Positions 6,603 through 12,746 of a stretch of DNA of 12,746 nucleotides are shown piece by piece (position 1 is the stretch's first letter; each line of letters begins with the position of its first letter). The notes below the pieces were generated by a model. That model was not told the DNA's origin, searched no databases, and was given only the letters and a program-made list of their open reading frames with translations. Source of the stretch: JAYEIA01 sp964472505 (GTDB lineage Bacteria > Bacteroidota > Bacteroidia > Bacteroidales > JAADGE01). The translations under genes and the position numbers were made by a program. Where the stretch lies: NCBI GenBank assembly GCA_964472505.1, contig CAYYQW010000097.1:1-12746 (forward strand). Reading direction: 5' to 3'.

Positions 6603-7712
6603 ATGAAAGCACTAAACATAGGCGGATTAAAAGTACGAGTACCCATTATACAAGGCGGAATGGGCATTGCCGTATCGCTCTCCGGACTGGCATCGGCCGT
6701 AGCCAATGAAGGCGGAATAGGCGTTATATCGGCCGTAGGCATAGGCATGACCGAACCCGATTACAAAAAACACTTCAAACAAGCCAATAAAACAGCACTG
6801 AGAAAAGAAATACGAAAAGCACGCGCACAAACCGACGGCGTATTAGGCGTAAATATTATGATGGCCATAAGTGATTTTGACGAGCTTCTAAAAATAGCCG
6901 TGGATGAAGAAATTGACGTAGCATTTATAGGCGCCGGCTTGTTTCTGAAAAATCCGGCCGATATGGAACGCTCGCACACAAAATTTGTCCCGAAAGTATC
7001 ATCGGCTCGGGCAGCTAATCTTATCTTTAAATACTGGTCGGAAAAATATAATCGTGTGCCCGATGCAGTGGTGGTAGAAGGCCCGCTTGCCGGCGGCCAT
7101 CTCGGCTTTAAAAAAGAAAAAATCAACAGTCCCAAAAACACACTTGACACACTTGTGCCGGAAACCGTAAATATTCTGCGACAATATGAGCAAAAATACG
7201 GACGCGAAATTCCCGTAATTGCCGGCGGCGGTATTTATTCCGGTGCAGATATGAAACGAATCACCGACGCGGGCGCCAAAGCCGTCAAAATCGGCACACG
7301 TTTCGTAACTACGCATGAATGCGATGTTTCCGACGCTTTTAAGCAAAATTACATCAAAGCCGAGAAAGCAGACGTTACCATTATAGACAGCCCGGTGGGC
7401 TTGCCCGGCCGTGTTATCTCCAATGAATTTACCGAAGCCATAAATCGAGGCGAGCGTAAACCGGTGAATTGCTCATGGCGATGTCTGAAAAGCTGCAACT
7501 ACAAAGAAGTACCGTTCTGCATTGCCGATGCACTGTTCAATGCCGCGCAGGGTAATTTTGAAAAAGGCTTTTCCTTTGCGGGAAGCAATGCCTATAAAGC
7601 CAAAGAAATCATATCGGTAAAAGAAACCATGGCGCAAATAAAACGAGAATACTATCAAGAACAGGCAATCGCACGAAAACTTGTTGCTAAGGAAAGTTCG
7701 GCTTATGTATAG
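6603..7712 (+). CDS. Nitronate monooxygenase-family flavoprotein
   Basis: A 369-aa TIM-barrel FMN enzyme of the nitronate monooxygenase / 2-nitropropane dioxygenase family (relatives include the enoyl-ACP reductase FabK). The family oxidises alkyl nitronates to carbonyl compounds and nitrite, or uses NAD(P)H on enoyl substrates. FMN-binding marks: IIQGGMGIAVS (15-25), NIMMA (84-88), VVVEGPLAGGHLG (156-168) with the conserved His166, IPVIAGGGIYSG (203-214), and GAKAVKIGTRF (224-234). The C-terminal region carries Cys290, Cys294, Cys298 and Cys306 (CSWRCLKSC...PFC), followed by AQGNFEKGFSFAGSNAYKAKEI. Classical 320-aa members lack this cysteine cluster; similar extensions occur in a bacterial subgroup, as far as I recall. 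The cluster may bind metal or Fe-S. The true substrate is unknown. It is preceded by its own promoter and followed by the repeat region. Confidence 0.85.
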   Translation: MKALNIGGLKVRVPIIQGGMGIAVSLSGLASAVANEGGIGVISAVGIGMTEPDYKKHFKQANKTALRKEIRKARAQTDGVLGVNIMMAISDFDELLKIAVDEEIDVAFIGAGLFLKNPADMERSHTKFVPKVSSARAANLIFKYWSEKYNRVPDAVVVEGPLAGGHLGFKKEKINSPKNTLDTLVPETVNILRQYEQKYGREIPVIAGGGIYSGADMKRITDAGAKAVKIGTRFVTTHECDVSDAFKQNYIKAEKADVTIIDSPVGLPGRVISNEFTEAINRGERKPVNCSWRCLKSCNYKEVPFCIADALFNAAQGNFEKGFSFAGSNAYKAKEIISVKETMAQIKREYYQEQAIARKLVAKESSAYV

Positions 7713-7766
7713 TAGCCTAAAAGACGGTAAAACATCGTAGTATCTGCCCGGGTTTTTTGAAGATAA

Positions 7767-8012
7767 AGCCACTAATGCACGAATAAAAAGGCTGACAACA
7801 ATCATTCTCAAATACATTCGTGCATCCGTGGCTTAGTTTATCTTCTCTGAGACAAAGCCACTAATGCACGAATAAAAAATACAAGATACGATCATTCTCA
7901 AATACATTCGTGCATCCGTGGCTTGGTTATCTTCTCCGAAAAAACAGCCACTAATGCACGAATAAAAAGGCTGACAACAATCATTCTCAAGTCTATTCGT
8001 GCATCAGAGGCT
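7767..8012. repeat. Upstream hairpin-repeat block, units 1-3
   Basis: Three imperfect palindromic units: 7767-7833, 7856-7923 and 7946-8012. Each has a left arm AGCCACTAATGCACGAAT, a 31-32-nt loop starting AAAAA and usually containing ATCATTCTCAA, and a right arm ATTCGTGCATCCGTGGCT. The arms pair at 16 of 18 positions; the left-arm TA always faces CC. Units are separated by 22-nt linkers sharing ATCTTCTC. Unit 3, nearest the gene, has a divergent right arm (ATTCGTGCATCAGAGGCT). Between unit 3 and the gene at 8080 lies a small ATTAAC/GTTAAT hairpin (8015-8030). Confidence 0.9.
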
Positions 8013-8040
8013 AAATTAACTTTCGTTAATCAACAAACTA

Positions 8041-8071
8041 TTTGTGATTTTCTACTAAAAGACTAAATTTA
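8041..8071 (+). promoter_or_regulatory. Possible promoter of the GxxExxY gene
   Basis: TTTG at 8041-8044, a 19-nt spacer and TAAATTTA at 8064-8071 match the Bacteroidota pattern with one mismatch. The predicted start of transcription is only a few nucleotides before the ATG at 8080, so the mRNA would be nearly leaderless. If so, the upstream hairpins are not on the gene's own transcript. Confidence 0.35.
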
Positions 8072-8079
8072 CGGAAAAA

Positions 8080-8454
8080 ATGTCGAATTTAATACACAAA
8101 CAAGAATCATATTCCATAATCGGGAAATGTATGGAAGTTCATAATAATCTCGGTTCAGGTTTTCTGGAAATTGTTTATAAAGATGCTTTGGAATACGAAT
8201 TTCGTAAATCTAAAATTCCTTTTGAACGAGAGAAAAGATACGATGTAAATTATAAAGGTACAATTTTACCCCATTATTTTTTCGCCGATTTTGTGGTTTA
8301 TGATAAAATAATTCTTGAAGTAAAATCCGCAAGCGGGATATCCGATGAATATATTGCTCAATCTATAAACTACCTAAAAGTATCGGGCAAAAAATTGGCT
8401 TTATTAGTAAATTTTGGTGAATTGAAGTTGAAATATAAACGCCTTGTGTTTTAG
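8080..8454 (+). CDS. GxxExxY protein (PD-(D/E)xK_3 family)
   Basis: A 124-aa protein of the GxxExxY family, named for the motif seen here as G27-F-L-E30-I-V-Y33 in NNLGSGFLEIVYKDALEYEF. The fold is a restriction-endonuclease-like PD-(D/E)xK core. Candidate active-site residues are Glu30, Asp70 (FFADFVV), Glu80-Val-Lys82 (IILEVKSA) and Gln94 in the next helix (EYIAQSINYLK). All are present and the length is typical, so the gene looks intact. No biochemical role is established for the family to my knowledge. The gene stands alone with eight hairpin repeats around it (three before, five after; the nearest is 7 nt past the stop). This suggests that the protein recognises, cuts or helps spread those repeats. 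That is inference from position, though I recall similar repeats near other members of the family. Confidence 0.9.
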   Translation: MSNLIHKQESYSIIGKCMEVHNNLGSGFLEIVYKDALEYEFRKSKIPFEREKRYDVNYKGTILPHYFFADFVVYDKIILEVKSASGISDEYIAQSINYLKVSGKKLALLVNFGELKLKYKRLVF

Positions 8455-8461
8455 TAAGTGA

Positions 8462-8887
8462 AGCCACTAATGCACCAATAAAAAATACAAGCAACAAAAA
8501 GTCCGAATTTTATTAGTGCATCCGTGGCAAATCTTCTTCTCCAAGAAAAGCCACTAATGCACTAATAAAAAAATTCAAATAACTACCATCCCAAAATCCA
8601 TTCGTGCATCCGTGGCTTGGTCATCTTTTCACAAAAAACAGCCACTAATGCACCAATAAAAAATACAAGATACAATCATTCTCAAATACATTCGTGCATC
8701 CGTGGCTTGGTCATCTTTTCACAAAAAACAGCCACTAATGCACCAATAAAAAATACAAGATACAATCATTCTCAAATACATTCGTGCATCCGTGGCTTGG
8801 TCATCTTTTCACAAAAAACAGCCACTAATGCACCAATAAAAAATACAAGATACAATCATTCTCAAATACATTCGTGCATCCCCGGCT
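8462..8887. repeat. Downstream hairpin-repeat block, units 4-8
   Basis: Five units: 8462-8529, 8549-8617, 8640-8707, 8730-8797 and 8820-8887. They have the same design as the upstream block. Left arms here end CACCAAT (units 4, 6, 7, 8) or CACTAAT (unit 5) instead of CACGAAT. Right arms are ATTAGTGCATCCGTGGCA (unit 4), the standard arm (units 5-7) and ATTCGTGCATCCCCGGCT (unit 8, the last). Linkers are 19 nt (4 to 5) and 22 nt (the rest). The block starts 7 nt after the GxxExxY stop. Together with units 1-3 it makes eight units at 87-91-bp spacing within each block. Confidence 0.9.
8599..8880. repeat. Exact 90-bp tandem repeat, about 3.1 copies
   Basis: Positions 8599-8688, 8689-8778 and 8779-8868 are identical, and the match runs on to 8880. 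The period covers one hairpin unit plus linker. Because 90 is divisible by three, it creates a 90-codon frame with a 30-residue repeat (8617-8889), which I regard as fortuitous. Exact identity implies recent duplication, and the copy number in an assembly may be underestimated. Confidence 0.95.
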
Positions 8888-8905
8888 AAAAAACAGTCAT
8901 AATTA

Positions 8906-8937
8906 TTTGATAAATACAAAAATGACCGGTAACTTTG
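8906..8937 (+). promoter_or_regulatory. Promoter of the glycosyltransferase gene
   Basis: TTTG at 8906-8909, a 20-nt spacer and TAACTTTG at 8930-8937 are full matches to the Bacteroidota promoter consensus at the optimal distance. The promoter begins 18 nt after the last hairpin unit and gives a leader of about 23 nt before the ATG at 8965. Confidence 0.75.
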
Positions 8938-8964
8938 AAAGCCATAAAAACAAAATAAAAAACC

Positions 8965-9972
8965 ATGAAATTCAGCATTATTATTCCGGTATATAATCGT
9001 CCCGATGAGGTTAAAGAGCTTTTGGAAAGCCTGACAAAACAGAGCGAAAAGAACTTTGAAATTATTGTGGTGGAAGACGGCTCAAGCGAAAAAGCCGAAG
9101 ATGTAGTACTCACATACAGCGATGTGCTTGACATACATTATTATTTCAAAGAAAATGAAAAACCCGCCATTGCCCGAAACTACGGGGCAAAGCGCGCCAA
9201 CGGCGATTATCTTATCTTTTTCGATTCCGACTGTATCATTCCGCCGGATTATTTTAAAACCGTGAACCAAGCCCTAAATGAGAACCGCACCGATGCCTTC
9301 GGCGGTCCGGATGCAGCCCGCGATGATTTCAATGTATTGCAGAAAGCCGTCAGCTACTCAATGACATCCTTTTTTACCACCGGCGGCCTGAGAGGCAGCG
9401 GCGAAAAATTGGGCAAATTCTATCCCAGAAGCTTTAATATGGGCGTTTCGCGCGAAACTTTCGACAAAATAGGCGGATTTCCGGTAACCGGCATGCACCC
9501 CGGCGAAGATATGGTTTTCAGTGTGGAGCTTATCAAACAAGGGTTCAGTACGCAGCTTATAAAAGATGCTTTCGTGTATCACAAAAGGCGCAATACTTTG
9601 GGTACTTTCTATAATCAGGTGTTCAGATTCGGGAAAACACGAGTCATCATATCCAAATTATATCCCGAAACGGCTAAGCCGCATTTTTGGGCACCCACCG
9701 TATTTACGCTCGGCACCATTCTTTTGCTGTTGTTAGCTTTTATAAAAGGGGGTTTTTTGTTTCCGATTATAATATATGCGCTGATCATATTTATTGATGC
9801 CTATATAAAAACCGAAGACCCGCAAGTAGCCGGCATGGCAATACTCAGCTCATTTACCCAACTTTTCGGATACGGTTTCGGCTTCTTAATTTCATACATC
9901 AAAGTACACCAACACAATAAAGATGAATTTGGGGTGTTTGAAAAGGGATTTTACCCAAAAGAAGAAAACTAA
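8965..9972 (+). CDS. Family 2 glycosyltransferase with membrane tail
   Basis: A 335-aa GT-A fold glycosyltransferase that would transfer a sugar from a nucleotide donor to a cell-surface glycan or lipid; the acceptor is unknown. Marks: FSIIIPVYNRP (3-13), VVEDGSSE (35-42), PAIARNYGAKRANGDYLIFFDSD (67-89) with the metal-binding DSD at 87-89, FNMGVSRETFDKIGGF (157-172), and the catalytic-base region HPGEDMVFSVEL (178-189). The C-terminus has two or three hydrophobic helices (about 244-281 and 290-312), so the enzyme sits at the inner membrane with its catalytic domain in the cytosol. It is a single-gene unit with its own promoter and terminator. No polysaccharide cluster is visible around it in this window. 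Confidence 0.9.
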   Translation: MKFSIIIPVYNRPDEVKELLESLTKQSEKNFEIIVVEDGSSEKAEDVVLTYSDVLDIHYYFKENEKPAIARNYGAKRANGDYLIFFDSDCIIPPDYFKTVNQALNENRTDAFGGPDAARDDFNVLQKAVSYSMTSFFTTGGLRGSGEKLGKFYPRSFNMGVSRETFDKIGGFPVTGMHPGEDMVFSVELIKQGFSTQLIKDAFVYHKRRNTLGTFYNQVFRFGKTRVIISKLYPETAKPHFWAPTVFTLGTILLLLLAFIKGGFLFPIIIYALIIFIDAYIKTEDPQVAGMAILSSFTQLFGYGFGFLISYIKVHQHNKDEFGVFEKGFYPKEEN

Positions 9973-10003
9973 GAATTTTTATTTTATATGAAGAAAAGCT
10001 ATT

Positions 10004-10043
10004 CATGTCCGTCCTTGTTTTCAAAGACGGACATGTTTTATTT
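10004..10043 (+). terminator. Intrinsic terminator of the glycosyltransferase gene
   Basis: A perfect 10-bp stem, CATGTCCGTC (10004-10013) with GACGGACATG (10026-10035), with a 12-nt loop and then TTTTATTT. It lies 31 bp after the glycosyltransferase stop. It also sits just past the convergent valS stop and may help end that transcript, but the T-tract is only on the plus side. Confidence 0.85.
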
Positions 10044-10049
10044 CTGCTC

Positions 10050-12683
10050 TTATTTTAAAGCAGCTGTTTGCTTTTCCAAAGCAGCTATTTTAGCTTCTGC
10101 ATCGGCTTGTTTTTCACGCTCTTTTTCTACCACTTTTTCCGGAGCATTTGCCGTAAATTTTTCGTTATTAAGCTTTTTCATCACAGCCTTCAAAAAGCCT
10201 TTATAATAGTCTAATTCCTTTTGTAACTTATTGATTTCCTCTTCGGCATCCACCAAATCGCCCAATGGCAGGAAATACTCCTGTTTTTTAATAATTATTT
10301 GAATGGCTGCTTCTATTGAATCGGCACTTTCCGCAATTTCGGAAACGGATGCCAAGCGGCGTACTACCGCATCAAAATAATTGTCGCTTTGTGCTTCATT
10401 TGTTTTCCTATAAAGCTTCAGTTCCTTTTTTAGCGGTATGCCTTTCTCATTGCGTATTTTTCGCAAATCTGTAATTAAAGTTTTGGCTCTTTCAAATTGT
10501 TCGGTAAGTGTTTCATTATAATCAATTTCTTCAGGCATACGGGTAAACATAATGCTTTCGCCCGCTTTACGTGTTTCGGCACGATGCCAAACCTCTTCGG
10601 TAATAAAAGGCATGAACGGATGCAATAATTGCAAAAGGCGGAGAAAGTAAGCTTTAGCTTCCCGGTAGCTTTTTATATCAATTGGCTGCTCATAATCCGG
10701 TTTGACGGCCTCTAAGAGCCAAGACGAAAAATCATCTTTAAACAAACGATAAAGCGCCATTAAGGCTTCTGAAATTCGGTATTCATCAAAACCTTTATTG
10801 ATTACTCGTAATTCCTTTTGGAATTTATGCCCGAACCACTCAAGGGCTTTAGCAGCATGCTCCGGTTGTTGCAGTTTGTCGGAAGTTTCCCATCCCTCAA
10901 GCAATCTGTAAGCATTCCAGATTTTGTTACTAAAATTTCTTCCCTGCTCAGGCAAACTGTCCTCGTACAGCAAGTCGCCTCCGGCAACCGAGCAAAGCAT
11001 CATTCCCACACGAACTCCGTCGGCACCGTATTTTTCAATCATTTGCAAAGGTTCCGGAGAGTTTCCGAGCTGCTTAGACATTTTACGCCTTTGTTCATCG
11101 CGAACCATTCCGGTGAAGTAAACATCGTCAAAAGGACGCTCGTTGCGGTATTCATAACCGGCAAACATCATGCGTGCCACCCAAAAGAATATAATATCGT
11201 GTCCGGTTACCAAAAGATTGGTCGGATAATAATAGTTTACTTCCGGATTATCAGGTTTTCGAATACCGTCGAATACTGAAATCGGCCATAACCATGAAGA
11301 GAACCAAGTATCCAGAACATCTTCATCCTGTCGTAATTCATTTGCACTTAAATTGGTATTACCGGTTTTTTTTCGGGCTTTTTTTAAAGCTTCTTCTTCA
11401 TTTTCGGCAATTACAAAATCATTAGTTCCGGAAATGTAATAGGCCGGTATTCTGTGTCCCCACCACAATTGTCGAGAAATGTTCCAATCGCGAATATTTT
11501 CAGTCCAGTGTTTAAAGGTATTATTAAAGCGCTTTGGCGAAAACTTAATATCGCCGGTTTTTATGCTTTCTACGGCCGGTTTCACTAAGTCGTCCATTTT
11601 CAGAAACCATTGCATGGAAAGTTTAGGCTCAACAGGCACATGAGTGCGTTGTGAATATCCGACACGATTGGTGTAATCTTCAATTTTTTGCATGTAGCCT
11701 TCTGCTTCCAAATCCTCTACAATTTGCTTACGGGTTTCAAAGCGATCTCTTCCCAGGTATAACAAAGCATCCGTACTCATGGTTCCGTCATCGTTGAAGA
11801 CATCAAAAACCTGCAAGTTATGTTTTTGACCGAGCATATAGTCATTCTCATCATGGGCAGGTGTAACTTTCAGCGCACCGGTTCCGAATTCGGGGTCAAT
11901 ATAATCGTCTGCTATAATTGGTACTTCTCTGTTTATAAGCGGAATAATGGCTGTTTTTCCGTGCAGGTGTTTAAAACGCTCATCATCGGGATGAACGCAA
12001 ACAGCTGAATCGCCTAAAATTGTTTCAGGGCGTGTAGTAGCTATGGTTATGGAATCGTCGGAATCTTTTAAAGGATAATTTACATAATAAAGTTTTGAGT
12101 CTTCATCTTTATACTCTACTTCTTCATCAGAAATGGCTGTTTTGGCTTCAGGATCCCAATTAATCATACGAACACCGCGGTAGATTAAGCCTTTATCATA
12201 CAAATCAATAAATACTTTTATCACACTCTCATACATATCATCATCAAGAGTGAACTTTGTTCGGTTCCAGTCGCAAGAAGCCCCGAGTTTTTTGAGCTGA
12301 TCAAGAATTATTCCTCCGTATTCGTGCGTCCATTCCCAAGCATGCTCCAGAAATTTCTCCCGTCCTATTTCAAACTTAGAAATACCTTTATCTTTTAGTT
12401 TTTTCACAACTTTAGCTTCGGTAGCTATAGAAGCATGATCGGTACCGGGAACCCAGCAGGCATTTTTTCCCTGCATACGAGCTCGCCTGATTAATATATC
12501 TTGTATGGTATTATTCAAAATATGGCCCATGTGCAAAACCCCCGTAACATTAGGCGGCGGAATTACAATGGTGAAGGGTTCGCGCTCGTCCGGTTCGGAT
12601 TTAAACATGTTATGATCCAACCAATATTGGTACCATTTCTGTTCGTTTTCTGCGGGCTTGTAATGTTTCGATGTCTGACTCAT
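10050..12683 (-). CDS. valS: Valine--tRNA ligase
   Basis: A cytosolic class I aminoacyl-tRNA synthetase that charges tRNA-Val and hydrolyses mischarged threonine. I choose the start at ATG 12683 (MSQTSKHYKPAENEQKWYQYW), giving 877 aa, a normal Bacteroidota length. An in-frame ATG at 12722 would add 13 residues but lies on the predicted -7 box, so it is unlikely to be transcribed. Motifs numbered from the chosen start: PPNVTGVLHMGH with the HIGH-type HMGH (51-54), WVPGTDHASIATE (77-89), editing domain with TTRPETILGDSAV (216-228) and GTGALKVTPAHDENDY (267-282), NISRQLWWGHRIPA (401-414), DVLDTWFSSWLWP (455-467), and KMSKQ (534-538) in place of KMSKS. The C-terminal coiled coil (last 70 residues or so, EEEINKLQKELDYY) is intact. 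It is convergent with the glycosyltransferase. Confidence 0.97.
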   Translation of the reverse strand: MSQTSKHYKPAENEQKWYQYWLDHNMFKSEPDEREPFTIVIPPPNVTGVLHMGHILNNTIQDILIRRARMQGKNACWVPGTDHASIATEAKVVKKLKDKGISKFEIGREKFLEHAWEWTHEYGGIILDQLKKLGASCDWNRTKFTLDDDMYESVIKVFIDLYDKGLIYRGVRMINWDPEAKTAISDEEVEYKDEDSKLYYVNYPLKDSDDSITIATTRPETILGDSAVCVHPDDERFKHLHGKTAIIPLINREVPIIADDYIDPEFGTGALKVTPAHDENDYMLGQKHNLQVFDVFNDDGTMSTDALLYLGRDRFETRKQIVEDLEAEGYMQKIEDYTNRVGYSQRTHVPVEPKLSMQWFLKMDDLVKPAVESIKTGDIKFSPKRFNNTFKHWTENIRDWNISRQLWWGHRIPAYYISGTNDFVIAENEEEALKKARKKTGNTNLSANELRQDEDVLDTWFSSWLWPISVFDGIRKPDNPEVNYYYPTNLLVTGHDIIFFWVARMMFAGYEYRNERPFDDVYFTGMVRDEQRRKMSKQLGNSPEPLQMIEKYGADGVRVGMMLCSVAGGDLLYEDSLPEQGRNFSNKIWNAYRLLEGWETSDKLQQPEHAAKALEWFGHKFQKELRVINKGFDEYRISEALMALYRLFKDDFSSWLLEAVKPDYEQPIDIKSYREAKAYFLRLLQLLHPFMPFITEEVWHRAETRKAGESIMFTRMPEEIDYNETLTEQFERAKTLITDLRKIRNEKGIPLKKELKLYRKTNEAQSDNYFDAVVRRLASVSEIAESADSIEAAIQIIIKKQEYFLPLGDLVDAEEEINKLQKELDYYKGFLKAVMKKLNNEKFTANAPEKVVEKEREKQADAEAKIAALEKQTAALK

Positions 12684-12719
12684 AGCTCTTATTTGCCTGT
12701 TAAAAAAAATTGCAAGCCA

Positions 12720-12727
12720 CAAAAATA
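12720..12727 (-). promoter_or_regulatory. Candidate -7 box of valS
   Basis: On the minus strand the site reads TATTTTTG, a full match to TAnnTTTG, 36 nt upstream of the chosen valS ATG. The -33 element would fall at or beyond the window edge and cannot be checked. The site overlaps the alternative upstream ATG at 12720-12722, which argues for the shorter protein. Confidence 0.5.
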
Positions 12728-12746
12728 GTAAGGAATCTCTTAATTT

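Noticed and set aside
7767..8887. CRISPR array
   Set aside because: Spacing is regular, but linkers and loops are conserved between units rather than unique, the arms are inverted pairs, and no cas gene is present.
7767..8887. Retron or group II intron reading of the hairpin region
   Set aside because: No reverse transcriptase frame is present in the window.
8617..8889. 90-codon plus-strand frame with three 30-residue repeats
   Set aside because: It is produced by the 90-bp tandem repeat, whose length is a multiple of three. The residues simply read through hairpin arms and linkers, with no family resemblance.

Overview
The window looks like a piece of a Bacteroidota chromosome. The genome is AT-rich, Shine-Dalgarno sequences are weak or absent, and several genes have promoters of the Bacteroidota type (TTTG, about 20 nt, TAnnTTTG). 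The gene set also fits: a LuxC-family acyl-CoA reductase, a membrane-anchored LytTR regulator, a GxxExxY protein and a Bacteroidota-length ValRS. I cannot place it below phylum from sequence alone.

Left edge (1-1056): the 5' end of a secreted protein on the minus strand, then a minus-strand toxin-antitoxin remnant. That remnant is a 74-aa putative antitoxin whose stop overlaps the start of a 45-aa YafQ-like toxin fragment. The fragment ends before the catalytic half, close to two palindromes.

1057-5306 is a tightly packed plus-strand run: acyl-CoA reductase, a SMC/OLD-like AAA ATPase, a small putative PD-(D/E)xK protein, miaA, and a NUDIX hydrolase. The ATPase and its partner overlap by 11 bp and are visibly more AT-rich than the housekeeping genes on either side. 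They look like a two-gene cassette, possibly anti-phage defence, inserted into the operon.

5398-7712: a membrane LytTR regulator, a 365-bp gap, and a nitronate monooxygenase-family flavoprotein. The gap holds two exact 9-bp direct repeats, 20 bp start to start, next to a predicted promoter. This is the geometry LytTR regulators use.

7767-8887 is the most unusual part. A small GxxExxY protein (PD-(D/E)xK fold) is flanked by eight copies of a hairpin element of about 68 bp, three upstream and five downstream. The copies repeat at 87-91 bp, and the last three periods are exact 90-bp tandem copies. This resembles an analogue of REP/RAYT systems: a lone nuclease gene sitting among palindromic repeats.

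Right part (8965-12746): a family 2 glycosyltransferase with C-terminal membrane helices and a near-consensus promoter, an intrinsic terminator, and convergent valS, which is essentially complete on the minus strand.
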